A stretch of DNA of 64,000 nt from Pochonia chlamydosporia 170 (Eukaryota; Ascomycota; Sordariomycetes; Hypocreales; Clavicipitaceae): contig NW_019154043.1 of the NCBI RefSeq assembly GCF_001653235.2, forward strand, positions 868,001-932,000, given 5' to 3'. Positions 33,174-42,887 of the stretch are shown here, one piece after another (the stretch's first letter is position 1; each line of letters begins with the position of its first letter). The position numbers and the translations under genes were made by a program. The notes under the pieces are model-generated. The model ran no database searches. It was not told the origin of the DNA and worked only from the letters and a program-made list of their open reading frames with translations.

Positions 33174-34844
33174 TCAAGTGCGATCACTCTCAACTCTCTC
33201 CACCATGACTTCTGCACTCTTTTCCTTCTCCGAGGAACTATCGCCCGTCGCATCAAATCTATCCACTGAAGTAGACGCAAATTTGCGGGCACTGACTTCA
33301 TTCTCAAACAAGACATCCAGCTCGGCATATGTACGGCCCTTGGGCTCCGGCAGCCGAAAGTACGTCCAGATGGCGCAGATGAGACAAGTACCGGTCCAGA
33401 AGAAGCCGGCTTTCGCACCCCAGTTCCACGCAGAAGGGTTGAGCATCCGGGGAGTAATGATGTTGGTAATGATACCGACGATGTTATAGCAGTTTCGGGC
33501 GAGGACAACGGACTTGGTTCGGAGACGGGTGGATGTAAGCTCGGCGACGAGGGAGTAGCAGACGGGACCAACGGTCGCGTCGTAGGTGAATGTGTAGACG
33601 AGGAGCATGGATCCGATTGCCCACTGAGCAGCGGCGTTCTCTCGGCCGGCAAAGGCGGTGCAGCCGATGGCGAGGAGGAGAACGCACATGATGATTTGGC
33701 CGCCCAAGTATAAGCTTCGTCGACCCCATCGGCCCATCAAAAACCAGGAGCAGACTGTGCCCACAGCACCGAGAGCATACTGGCCAAGAGACATACTGAA
33801 TGAGTTGGCAACGTCCATACCAGCCTGCTGGTAGAAGTAGGTAGAGTATCCCATAAACGTAGCTCCACACATTGTCTGAATCATCCAGGTTACGCAGACG
33901 ATTTCCGTTCGGCGGCGGTTCACTTTCCCTCGGAAAAGGTCGATATAGGAGATACCTGCGGTCAGTTCCTTCTCCATCTCATTGGTGTGAACCATCATTG
34001 AAATGGTTTCGTCTGGTTGGAAAGCAACGCCACTGTTGCGGGCTGTCAATCGTGCCAGAGACTTCTTTGCATCGTCGACGCGGCCACGACGAACAAGCCA
34101 CCATGGAGACTCAGGGGCGAGCCAGATGCCAATAATCAGAGGGACGGGCCACATCCACTGCAGAGCAAATGGAATCTTGTAACCCCATTTGTCGTCTCGA
34201 GAGACCATTCCTCGTAGGACACCAGACGCAATGAACTGTCCCATCACCCAGCAGAGGTTGACGTATGTCGTGAGGTAGGCGCGGAGATGCGTTGGGCACA
34301 CTTCGGCGGCGTAGGTCGTTGTAAGAGTTTGGAAGACTCCCCATGGAACGCCAATAAGCATCTGTCCAATGAGTAGCTGTGTGAGACTCTCTGCAAAGAA
34401 CACAATGAAGATGAAAGCAATGCATCCCATCAGAGCGCCAATGAGGGTTTTGCGGTAGCCAAATCTATCGGCAATGATACCGTTGACAAAGAGACCAAAG
34501 ATTTGGCCGACAAGTGTGCCGTTGCTGAGGCCGGCTTGCCAAGCTGCCGTGAGTTGATAAGTACCATCCGGTTGTTCAACGCCAAACTTCCTCTGGAAAG
34601 GCGGGTATGCAAACAACGTGTTCAGCAACACAACATCAAATCCCTCCATAACAATGCAGGTGGATAAGAAGATGGACCACAAGCACGCCTTCTTGTATAG
34701 CTTAATAGACTTGAAAAGCCCCATGTTGTGCTCTGCTTCAGCAGCAGCCGCTGCTTCGTGGACAAGCGAGATGTCCATATTTCCACGGTCAACGGAGATC
34801 CGGCGAGGCTGATCTCCGCCCTTGGGTTTGATGATGGAAACCAT
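33174..34844 (-). CDS. MFS sugar porter, maltose/alpha-glucoside permease-like
   Basis: Plasma-membrane proton-coupled sugar transporter of the major facilitator superfamily, alpha-glucoside (MAL/AGT1) branch. Single exon, 556 residues, twelve predicted TM helices. Motifs: EGFDVVLL in TM1, the loop GIIADRFGYRKT (GxxxDRxGxR), PESPWWL after TM6, GRWGRRSLYLGG in the second half, and PEPKGRTYAELDVLFE after TM12. N- and C-terminal tails are cytosolic, the last rich in Ser/Glu. A TATA box and CCAAT (minus strand, about 34881-34896) sit 40-50 bp upstream. It is divergent from the GH13 alpha-glucosidase across a 2.4-kb spacer with palindromic sites, so import and cleavage of maltose-type sugars are likely co-controlled. 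Confidence 0.9.
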   Translation of the reverse strand: MVSIIKPKGGDQPRRISVDRGNMDISLVHEAAAAAEAEHNMGLFKSIKLYKKACLWSIFLSTCIVMEGFDVVLLNTLFAYPPFQRKFGVEQPDGTYQLTAAWQAGLSNGTLVGQIFGLFVNGIIADRFGYRKTLIGALMGCIAFIFIVFFAESLTQLLIGQMLIGVPWGVFQTLTTTYAAEVCPTHLRAYLTTYVNLCWVMGQFIASGVLRGMVSRDDKWGYKIPFALQWMWPVPLIIGIWLAPESPWWLVRRGRVDDAKKSLARLTARNSGVAFQPDETISMMVHTNEMEKELTAGISYIDLFRGKVNRRRTEIVCVTWMIQTMCGATFMGYSTYFYQQAGMDVANSFSMSLGQYALGAVGTVCSWFLMGRWGRRSLYLGGQIIMCVLLLAIGCTAFAGRENAAAQWAIGSMLLVYTFTYDATVGPVCYSLVAELTSTRLRTKSVVLARNCYNIVGIITNIITPRMLNPSAWNWGAKAGFFWTGTCLICAIWTYFRLPEPKGRTYAELDVLFENEVSARKFASTSVDRFDATGDSSSEKEKSAEVMVERVESDRT

Positions 34845-34880
34845 CTTGCCAAATATATACCTGAATCCGCTTGCAGGTCA

Positions 34881-34890
34881 ACAATATATA
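34881..34890 (-). promoter_or_regulatory. TATA box of the MFS permease gene
   Basis: Minus strand reads TATATATTGT, with a CCAAT immediately upstream (rc of gattgg at 34891-34896). It lies about 37-46 bp from the ATG. Confidence 0.5.
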
Positions 34891-35834
34891 GATTGGCAAG
34901 CTCTTTGGACCCAAGGATGAGGCAAAACAATAATAGTGGCTTGTAAAGAAAAATGAGAAAGTAGTATTGATGTGGTGATGTCAGCCGAAAGCTTAGAAGC
35001 GCTAGAGGAGAGCGGCCATTGTCTGATGTATCATGAATCCATTATCGAAATCTGGTGAGACACCAGCTGGTCTTTATATTCCATCTTGCTTGAAGCGGAA
35101 AGAAGTCGAGTTGTAAATAAAGTCGAGCGGTTTTTCGCAGGCATATCCATCTGTCGTCGAGCCGAGACCCCAAGCAATACCCGGCTTCATCTTTGTTGGC
35201 CACTAGTGTGAAGCCACTTGTGGCCCCATACCACCCCAAGCACCCTTGGTCCAGACTAACTCCCAAGACTTGTGGCGGGCTAACCGATACTGCCCCAAGC
35301 TTTGCAGTCCAAATTTGATGGTCCGACTCATGTTGTTGGCGTCCTGTTTACGGAGTGGTGGAAGACGACCAAACACAGCGTAGATGCGGGGATTCCGACT
35401 TCATCACTCTTGGCGGTCGAGATAGATGATGTCGTAGAATGAAGTCAATTGATGGTTTACAAGACTTCGATTAGCAGCCTCACACCACTTCGCCAGAGTT
35501 TCTCGTCGGGCCGGCTGGGTTTAATTGTATTGATTCGCCAACTTAATTCAATGATCTTGTTGGATGTAATGATTGCTCTTCTCAACCAGGATATGAAGCC
35601 GATCAGGTCCGGGGCGATTATACGGATCCACCACATTTCTCGCAGGAATGATGCTGAAGCCGGTAGGTCGGATGCCACTTCATCTTGGCTCGAACCGCTG
35701 TTGAGGTTAATTTCCTCATCCCCAGATCGACCTCCCCATGGGGATGTCAATTCATTTGGTGGACCTTGAAGTGTTAGGCTCATCATCTCTCCATACCAAA
35801 TTATCCCCAGCTTGAGCAATGCCCGTGCCCTCTT

Positions 35835-35845
35835 GTCGGACCGAC
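35835..35845. promoter_or_regulatory. GTCGGACCGAC palindrome, copy 1
   Basis: Perfect 11-nt inverted repeat GTCGG-A-CCGAC. CGG/CCG half-sites in inverted order suggest a Zn2Cys6 dimer site with one-base spacing. Confidence 0.6.
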
Positions 35846-36581
35846 CAGATCACAAACGCCATGATGTTTTCAAAATGCGTGGATTCGAGGGCCGGAAGCA
35901 AGCTATGATGGGTCCATTATCCAATATAGTGTCAATATCCTAGGTCAAAGCTTGCGAATGTTTACCGTCTCCTCAATTCGACTTGACGTTTTCGAGATTC
36001 TAGTCAACAGACAATGCCATCGTCGTGTCATCTATACATTCGTACAAGGTTTAACCTGTCCATATTTAGACCTCGTCATACGTGACAACAAATTGCTCAA
36101 AAGCCTAGTCGACTTCAGCACGGCCAATTGAACCATCATGGCCGCTTCATGGGCTCTTTGAAGCTGTAAAGGAGCTGGTGGTCAAGCGATGTCGTTCACG
36201 GCGGTTCTCTCGGCCTTAGCATGCGGCTGACGCATTTACCAGCGCTAGAAGATCCCCTGGTCCCTGAGATCTTAGGGGGATCGCCAAATGCATCGCTCGC
36301 TGTGATGGAAAGCATGGACACGAGGTGCTCTGTTGACGTACGCCATGTCGAAGGGACGAAAGCCACAGAGGTTTCACCTGGCTCGTGGCGGGAGAATGTC
36401 TTTAGTCTGTTGGAATTGATTTCGATTTCACGGCACTCGTCAACGCCAAGGTGTGTGCCACCTGCATGGCTTGAGCAAGATAGCTGAGGATCAAGGAGTT
36501 CGTCGTCGAGGGCTTTTAACAGACCCGCTGGCGGAAGAAGCGAAGCAAGCAATGTGGATCTTGAACATCGGACAGTTTCCC

Positions 36582-36594
36582 TGTCGGACCGACA
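36582..36594. promoter_or_regulatory. TGTCGGACCGACA palindrome, copy 2
   Basis: Perfect 13-nt inverted repeat containing GTCGGACCGAC, 24 bp before copy 3. Confidence 0.65.
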
Positions 36595-36617
36595 ACAAGC
36601 CAATAAATGCTTTGTAA

Positions 36618-36634
36618 ATTGTCGGCCCGACAAT
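36618..36634. promoter_or_regulatory. ATTGTCGGCCCGACAAT palindrome, copy 3
   Basis: Perfect 17-nt inverted repeat with a central C; the longest of the set and about 650 bp upstream of the alpha-glucosidase start. Confidence 0.7.
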
Positions 36635-36874
36635 AGGCGAATGGAGTATCGATTTCAAGACCCATCGGTTCCTCTTCCCTGCCGCCAACAAGTCTCAACC
36701 CATTTTACGAAACGGTGCGATGCATTCATTGACCTCCAACCTTATTCATGCCACCCATGGCGTCGCCGAACCTCACAGCAGCTCAAACTTCTACCCATGG
36801 ACAAAGCGTAGTCGAGACGTCCATGTCGGGCCGTGATATCTACCCCAGATTTCCCCGCATGAGGACGTCGACAT

Positions 36875-36885
36875 GTCGGTCCGAC
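36875..36885. promoter_or_regulatory. GTCGGTCCGAC palindrome, copy 4
   Basis: Perfect 11-nt inverted repeat about 400 bp upstream of the alpha-glucosidase start. Confidence 0.6.
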
Positions 36886-37280
36886 GAGCAGTGTTCCGCC
36901 TCTCGCAACACGTCGTCCTCCCGAGAATTCACCCGGAGTAAAGAAGAACGGGGACCTGAGCCACAACCTTCTCGTAATTGGATGTGAATATGCTGTGTCA
37001 AAATAGTACGGGAATTTCATTCGTAGAGCCGTAATACTCGATTCCGCTGACTCTCACACCGAATCGCCCCCGCCTTGAGTCCACGATGCTGGGGATTTAA
37101 GACGAAACGGCCACTGCCCTACCTAAAGGCCAACTCTCATTCTCATTTTCAACCTCTCTTCCATTGTGAACGTTTTCTCTTTCCTCACAGTGTACCAAAA
37201 GCTTTCAGTACGGATACCCAAGACCTATTCATTTTACCTGTACTTTTGTTCTTGGTCCTCTCACCCTTTTCAGAGTCACC

Positions 37281-39071
37281 ATGACGGTCATATCTCGTGA
37301 GAAAAAGTGGTGGAAAGAGGCCGTCATTTACCAGATCTACCCGGCCTCATTCTGTGACTCCAATGGCGATGGCATCGGTGATTTGCCAGGCATCACATCC
37401 AAGCTAGACTACATCGCTAGGTTGGGCGTCAATGTGATTTGGATCTGCCCCATGTACGACAGTCCCCAGATCGACATGGGCTACGATATTTCCAACTATG
37501 AGGATGTCTACAGGCCGTACGGCACAGTTGAGGACATGGAAGTTCTCATCCGCGAGACACACGCTCGCGGCATGCGAATTATGCTAGATCTCGTCATTAA
37601 CCACACCTCTGACCAGCACGCTTGGTTCAAGGAATCTCGCTCAAGCAAAGATAACCCCAAGAGAGACTGGTACATCTGGCGACCAGCCAAGTATTCCCCC
37701 TCTGGGGAGAGACTGCCTCCTAACAACTGGCGTTCCAACTTTGGTGGTGGCAGCGCGTGGGAGTGGGATGAAGCCACTGGGGAGTATTACTTGCACTTGT
37801 TCGCGACGGAGCAGCCTGATTTGAATTGGGAGAACGAGGTTACCAGGAAAGCTATTTACGCATCAGCCATGGAATTCTGGCTCGATCGCGGCGTGGACGG
37901 TTTCCGCGTCGACACTGTCAACATGTACAGCAAGCCTGATCTTAGCGACGCACCTATCGTGGATCCTAAGGCCCCCTTCCAGCCCGCAGGTCTATTGTAC
38001 TGCAATGGGCCCCGGATGCACGAGTTCCTGGGAGAAATGAACGCCATTCTCTCCCGTTATGGGGCCATTACCGTGGGCGAGCTTCCAAACACCCCAGACA
38101 TGGATAGGGTTCTGCAGTATGTGAGCGCCAAGGCGAAGCAGCTCGATATGGTGTTCCAGTTTGACGTGGTGGACACTGGGTTCGGTAAAACACACAAATA
38201 CGAAACTACGCCCAAGAATTACACACTGCCCGACTTCAAAGCTGCAGTCGGACGCACTCAGGGACTCATCCGCGGCTCTGATGGCTGGACGACTGTCTTT
38301 CTCGAGAACCACGACCAAGCCCGGTCGGTCTCTCGCTTCACCGACGACAGACCTGAGTACCGCGTCCTCGGAGCCAAGATGCTCGCTCTTATGGAGTCTT
38401 GTCTCAGTGGTACCCAGTACGTCTACCAAGGTCAGGAAATCGGCTGCGTCAACGTACCGAAAGAGACGTACCCCGTCGAGAACTATCTCGACATCGACAG
38501 CTGCCTCTTCATCAAGATGACCAAAGACCTCCACGGCGCCGACAACAAACAGGAACTAGACAAGGCTTTCTCCGCTCTTCAACATCTCGCTCGAGACCAT
38601 TCCCGCGTACCAATAGCATGGAACGGCAAAGCCAAATACGGCGGTTTCTCAGAGGCAGCCGAAAAAGCAGGCCTGGACGTCAAAGAATCCTGGATGAAGC
38701 CCCATCCCCTGGCCGGCGAGATCAACGTCGCGTCGCAGGTCGACGATCCGGACAGCGTGTTCGCATTCTGGCGCAAGATGCTGCGCTTCAGAAGGGAACA
38801 CGCCGATTTACTGGTGTACAGCGACTTCAGAGATCTGCGGCCCCAGGATATGGACCTGTTTGTGTTTGTGAAGGAGGATCCTCGGGGGGCTGATAAAGCA
38901 GTTGTGATTTTGAACTTTACGACGGAGGAGAAGAAGGTGGTTATGCCGACGGCAGAGGAGCTGGGACTTCAGGATGTGAAGCTGGTGCCTGTTATGTCTA
39001 CGCATGGTGGGAAGATACGGGAGGGTGTGTTGTCGCCTTTTGAGGGACAGGTTTATCTTGCTGGTGCTTGA
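37281..39071 (+). CDS. Intracellular GH13 alpha-glucosidase (maltase)
   Basis: Exo-acting alpha-glucosidase that splits maltose-type sugars in the cytosol; no signal peptide. Single exon, 596 residues, typical for the fungal GH13 oligo-1,6/alpha-glucosidase group. Conserved regions: DLVINHTSDQH (about 103-113), QPDLNWEN, GFRVDTVN with nucleophile Asp211, TVGELPN with acid/base Glu267, and LENHDQ with Asp345. The residue after the nucleophile is Thr212; in this family Thr or Ala here goes with alpha-1,4 (maltase) preference and Val with alpha-1,6, so maltase is favoured. It is divergent from the MFS permease, sharing the palindrome-bearing spacer. Likely induced by maltose or starch breakdown products. 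Confidence 0.93.
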   Translation: MTVISREKKWWKEAVIYQIYPASFCDSNGDGIGDLPGITSKLDYIARLGVNVIWICPMYDSPQIDMGYDISNYEDVYRPYGTVEDMEVLIRETHARGMRIMLDLVINHTSDQHAWFKESRSSKDNPKRDWYIWRPAKYSPSGERLPPNNWRSNFGGGSAWEWDEATGEYYLHLFATEQPDLNWENEVTRKAIYASAMEFWLDRGVDGFRVDTVNMYSKPDLSDAPIVDPKAPFQPAGLLYCNGPRMHEFLGEMNAILSRYGAITVGELPNTPDMDRVLQYVSAKAKQLDMVFQFDVVDTGFGKTHKYETTPKNYTLPDFKAAVGRTQGLIRGSDGWTTVFLENHDQARSVSRFTDDRPEYRVLGAKMLALMESCLSGTQYVYQGQEIGCVNVPKETYPVENYLDIDSCLFIKMTKDLHGADNKQELDKAFSALQHLARDHSRVPIAWNGKAKYGGFSEAAEKAGLDVKESWMKPHPLAGEINVASQVDDPDSVFAFWRKMLRFRREHADLLVYSDFRDLRPQDMDLFVFVKEDPRGADKAVVILNFTTEEKKVVMPTAEELGLQDVKLVPVMSTHGGKIREGVLSPFEGQVYLAGA

Positions 39072-40410
39072 TATTAGATAGAATGATGTGATGACCAATA
39101 GATGGTAATGAATGGATTACTTTGTTGTCTGATGTTAGCCTTTGCAGGACAGTGTTCATTTATGGAGCATATATCGCTGGATATGAAGGTGAGATCACGA
39201 AATGTTCGCCGTTGAGACAGTTTCTCACGCTGAGCTAGGCATGCCGCACTGTTGCCACACTGAAAGATCTAAGGGGTGACTGTAACATTCTATAAAGCGA
39301 GGTGTTATACGCAAGTTATCGACATATGGATGTTGGAGTGGCTCTAGTTACAAATTCTTGAACAGAACTGCAAATTAAGCCCATCGGTTGGTGTCCGTTG
39401 TGATCACGCAAGGTGCTGGAGACATCGTTCGTCGAAGAATCAACGTAACATGTCTAAATAGAGCTTTTGTAGTATGTGTACATATAATCATAGGGGAGAG
39501 GGTTTTTGAGTGAATCTTTCAAGCCAGGAGTTCTCAAAGGCGTTCGTTTGTGTCAATGTTTCCGATGGTCAAGGCCGTACCGCATAACTGTTGCATACCC
39601 GGTCAACTGTAGGAGTCGTTTTGCCATTCTACATTAACTAGAGCACCTTCCACTGTATGACATATCAGCATGAGTGTGTAACGAAATTTGCTGCCAGAAG
39701 GACCAGACGGCATGAAGTCCATCGGCCTGGACAACTCACAACTTGGCACATTTCACAATCCTTGGACAGGACTTGACATTTTACTTTGCAAGTAATACCT
39801 CCGTTGTACCATTATTCCGTCATGGGATATTTGCAAGCAGGCCATCTATTTAGCCAGAAGTTGTGCCCATCGCCATAAACCAACTTGCCAAAATCCAAGT
39901 TGAACAACACAAGTCCTCCCAGACTATAACAAAACAAACCACCATTGCGTAATATTCACAATCTGCCTAATTCCAAAACCCAAGCACAAGCAGCTCATCC
40001 ATCATCGCCACCAACACTGACGCGTTTGCATAAACCCAAATCCACTATACCCTCGTAATTAGCACTCAATGCCACGTCGATCACGCCAAGAGCTAATTGC
40101 TCCTCCGGCAAACACTTTCCCCCGTCTTATGCCCATCGACGCTATTCGTGCTAAAATTACCGTCGTCTACCGAACCGTCGCAGCAATGTCGTCATGCCCC
40201 CCATCCCCAGTCTTGGCACTACCATAATACGACCTCAGACTCTGCGACAACGATCGGCACTCATGCCAGCATATAGCAAAGGGGTCATTCTCGACCTCGT
40301 ATTTCGCAGATCATGAATTTCAGCTGAATTAGTCGCCTCATAAACAACATAAATACCAACCTCTACCTCTAACCTTTAACCTCTAATCATTCATCAAATC
40401 ACCACCAACA
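39072..40410. other. Spacer between alpha-glucosidase and knottin-like gene
   Basis: 1.3 kb, AT-rich, with no open frame of note. The last 400 bp, rich in C and A with CATAAATA near 40347, are probably the promoter and leader of the small secreted protein. Confidence 0.4.
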
Positions 40411-40898
40411 ATGAAGTTCATAATCCCCATCAGCGCCCTCATCGGCACCACCCTCGCCGCACCGCCCGCACAAACCGCCCATCTCACATTCCGCAGCGAC
40501 CCATCCACCGCGGCATACAAACTCACCATCGTCGCAGACGGCACAACTTCAACCGTGGACAACAACACGCCCATCAGTCTGATCGACGCGCCGGATTATC
40601 TGGCCCGGTCGCTCTGCAAGTTCGACACAGTGGACAAGGTTGAGTTTTCGGATACGATTGCCGCGGATAATGTCACGCAGCAGGTTGTTCTGAAGCCGGC
40701 GTCTGTGATAAGGAGCGTGACTTGTGAGGGCATGTGTGTCGGTACATATGGTATGTTGAAAGTTGGTAGTGTTGTGGCGTGTTACTGACTGGCATAGGGA
40801 ACTGTTATGATGATCAGACGGGACAGCCGGTTGGGCCTTGCTGCAATGGTCTTTGTGCGGCGAATCGGTGTCGACCTTGGAATATTGGACAGCATTAA
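40411..40898 (+). CDS. Small secreted Cys-rich protein with C-terminal knottin-like motif
   Basis: Secreted protein of 146 residues. Two exons, 40411-40750 and 40798-40898, join through a 47-nt intron with phase 1. Signal peptide about 1-17 (MKFIIPISALIGTTLAA). The N-terminal domain (about 18-105) has a single Cys and a strand-rich look. The C-terminal 40 residues hold seven Cys; six follow C-x6-C-x11-CC-x3-C-x4-C, the spacing of an inhibitor cystine knot. Counting the N-terminal Cys and one more, the mature protein has eight Cys, an even number. The intron lies within the knot segment. I do not recognise a named family. It may be an apoplastic or surface effector, an enzyme inhibitor or an antimicrobial peptide; none is shown by the sequence. 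Confidence 0.85.
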
Positions 40899-41224
40899 GT
40901 TATGTTGAGTCTGTGGTTGCGAAATTTTCGCAGTGTACATTTGTTGGTATATGAACATGTATGTAGTTTTAGGATGAAATGTGACGCGCATTTATACGAC
41001 GCACCAACCATTCTGTATAATGTGTATTGAGTAGATATCTATATTATTGAGCCGCGATCGCATTATCCAGCCTGTCTAATAACGGTTCACCATCATATCC
41101 CAAATAGCCAGTATCCAAATACCCAGATCAAATAAGTATACCCAAATCAAAAATACAATCTTTCGCTAAAACTTCAACCAAGTCCAACTCTGCACGTCAA
41201 AAGGTCATCAAATTCATCACAACA

Positions 41225-42142
41225 TTAATCCTTCTTCTTCCCGCCGCCAAATCCATCCATCAACGCAGCCCCCAGTGCTGCCGTCGCAACCTTTGCCCCC
41301 TTCGATCCCAACCACGGACTAGGATCTTTGCGGTTCTGCATCGCAGCCTGCGCTCCGGCCGCAAATGCAGTCCTGGCACCCGCCTGCAGGAGAGGATTCT
41401 GCCACCAAGCCTGTTTCTTTGCTCCGGCTGCAGCTGCAGCGGGAGCGGGGGCAGATTTGCGTCGAGAAGAAGACGTTGCTTTGGTCGTAGGGGCAACGGC
41501 GCGATCACGACCACGAGCCGGACTCACATCTCGCTTATGCGAGCGGTCGTGTGATCGTGCCCGCCGATGACTGCGTTTATTCTCATCACTGCCGTACCCG
41601 ACGGGTGGGAAATCCCGACCTCTCGATTTCGGTTCTGGCGAGAAAGTTCGAGATTTGTGAGGACGTCCTTCGCGCCCGCGCGATCTGTATTCTGGTGGTG
41701 GAGAAGCTCTATCCCTTCGTGGACGATATTCAGGTTCGTCACGATGTGAGCGACGGGGTTTATCTCTAGAGCTCGCGTAATCTCGAGGAGGCGGATAATC
41801 GCGATCGGAGTAATCTCTAGGTGCATCTCGATCATGTTTTGAATGACGAGGCTCTCTCCGCGATTCGCGAGGTGCTGGTTCAGAGGGATAATATGGCGCA
41901 GGACTTCGTGGCCGTCGACCACTGCTTGAGGGTTGTGTCATGCCTCTTGGCTCTTGTGGTTCTCTGCGAGAATGTCCTCGTCGCGGAGAATACGCATCAT
42001 CTCCGTACCTAGCGCCGGCATCAGGACTTCGACGACGATGTCTCTCGGATTTATGTCGTCGTGGAGGAGGACCAGTAAATCGATCGTCTGGCGGCGGGCC
42101 GTAGTAGCCGTCGTCGTAACGATCACGACGAGGATAAGCCAT
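41225..42142 (-). CDS. Arg/Ser/Asp-rich low-complexity protein with Ala-rich C-terminal domain
   Basis: Single exon, 305 residues. About residues 1-235 are low-complexity, full of RD, RS, RR, PP and DY pairs, like RS-domain or disordered RNA-associated proteins. The last 60 residues change character: a conserved-looking WWQNPLLQAGARTAFAAGAQAA stretch, then an Ala/Gly-rich helix GAKVATAALGAALMDGF, then a Lys tail. This could be an amphipathic or glycine-zipper segment. Similar uncharacterised proteins occur in many filamentous fungi. No catalytic motif is seen. Two perfect CRE sites lie 560-745 bp upstream. Function unknown. Confidence 0.75.
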   Translation of the reverse strand: MAYPRRDRYDDGYYGPPPDDRFTGPPPRRHKSERHRRRSPDAGARYGDDAYSPRRGHSRREPQEPRGMTQPSSSGRRPRSPAPYYPSEPAPRESRREPRHSKHDRDAPRDYSDRDYPPPRDYASSRDKPRRSHRDEPEYRPRRDRASPPPEYRSRGREGRPHKSRTFSPEPKSRGRDFPPVGYGSDENKRSHRRARSHDRSHKRDVSPARGRDRAVAPTTKATSSSRRKSAPAPAAAAAGAKKQAWWQNPLLQAGARTAFAAGAQAAMQNRKDPSPWLGSKGAKVATAALGAALMDGFGGGKKKD

Positions 42143-42699
42143 AATGGTGTTTGTTTAGAGATTACAACAATAGTCGAACAGAATAACACTCAAAACGGGC
42201 ATTAAAAAGAAACAACAAAAAGGATCGCAAGAGAAGTTGCAAAGAGTGTTGTAAGGAACAGGACGAAAGGTGGTGTATAAAGTATGGAACGCGGGTCTCG
42301 TTCCAAAGTCACGGCACAAACCGCCGATCAAGAGCAACTATCATGCGATCCGCAGGGCAAGTGGCTGAGAAAGGCTGACAAGGATGGGTAGAATTTTATC
42401 GTCGTGCATACCAGGGCACCACATGCCTCATTCTTGTTGGTCGAAAGGCCAGATCGGATGCTGGAGAGGCAGCCCGTAAGGTCAAGGTATCATCAAATGG
42501 GCATCAAAAGGACGTCAAAGGACATGAAATGGCTGCAGAGTGGCTCCTCGGCGGCTCCAGGTGGCTGCATCTGCATGTGCCAAGTCAAACTTGACTTCAT
42601 TACTCCAGAGTCCAGCAGTTTGGGGTTTTGTCGCAGCACCTGGCAGTTCCAGTCTGGCTCCAGGTATTTACAGGGGTTGGAGCACCAAAAGAGGCCGCC

Positions 42700-42707
42700 T
42701 GACGTCA
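42700..42707. promoter_or_regulatory. CRE palindrome TGACGTCA, copy 1
   Basis: Perfect 8-bp bZIP (ATF/CREB) site, about 560 bp upstream of the minus-strand Arg/Ser-rich gene, next to a CCAAT box. Confidence 0.45.
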
Positions 42708-42879
42708 CCTGATCCAATCAGCGTGCCGCCCTCCAGCGCGTCATCCGGAACGACAGCGGGTCGTGACGCTGAACAGGCCCCGAGAGGGCAGGATGCTTCG
42801 GGACAAGACTGGGGAACTAGTTGACATCTGCGCTGTTGAGGGGCCGGGCAAGAACAAAAAGGCGGGCGCCCGAATCATC

Positions 42880-42887
42880 TGACGTCA
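42880..42887. promoter_or_regulatory. CRE palindrome TGACGTCA, copy 2
   Basis: Second perfect copy, 180 bp from the first. Confidence 0.45.

Larger units (their letters stand above)
34845..37280. other. 2.4-kb divergent promoter between permease and alpha-glucosidase
   Basis: Contains four perfect GTCGGNCCGAC palindromes (listed separately) and two partial ones, TCGGGCCG at 35506-35513 and 36826-36833. A minus-strand frame 36633-36196 and a plus-strand frame 36221-36487 are open but match nothing I know. The right end is a CT-rich leader (37130-37170) typical of a highly expressed fungal gene. Confidence 0.55.

Noticed and set aside
36196..36633. Minus-strand frame of 145 codons in the permease/alpha-glucosidase spacer, possibly a sugar regulator
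   Set aside because: No zinc-cluster or other regulator motif; the region carries the palindromes and reads as promoter.
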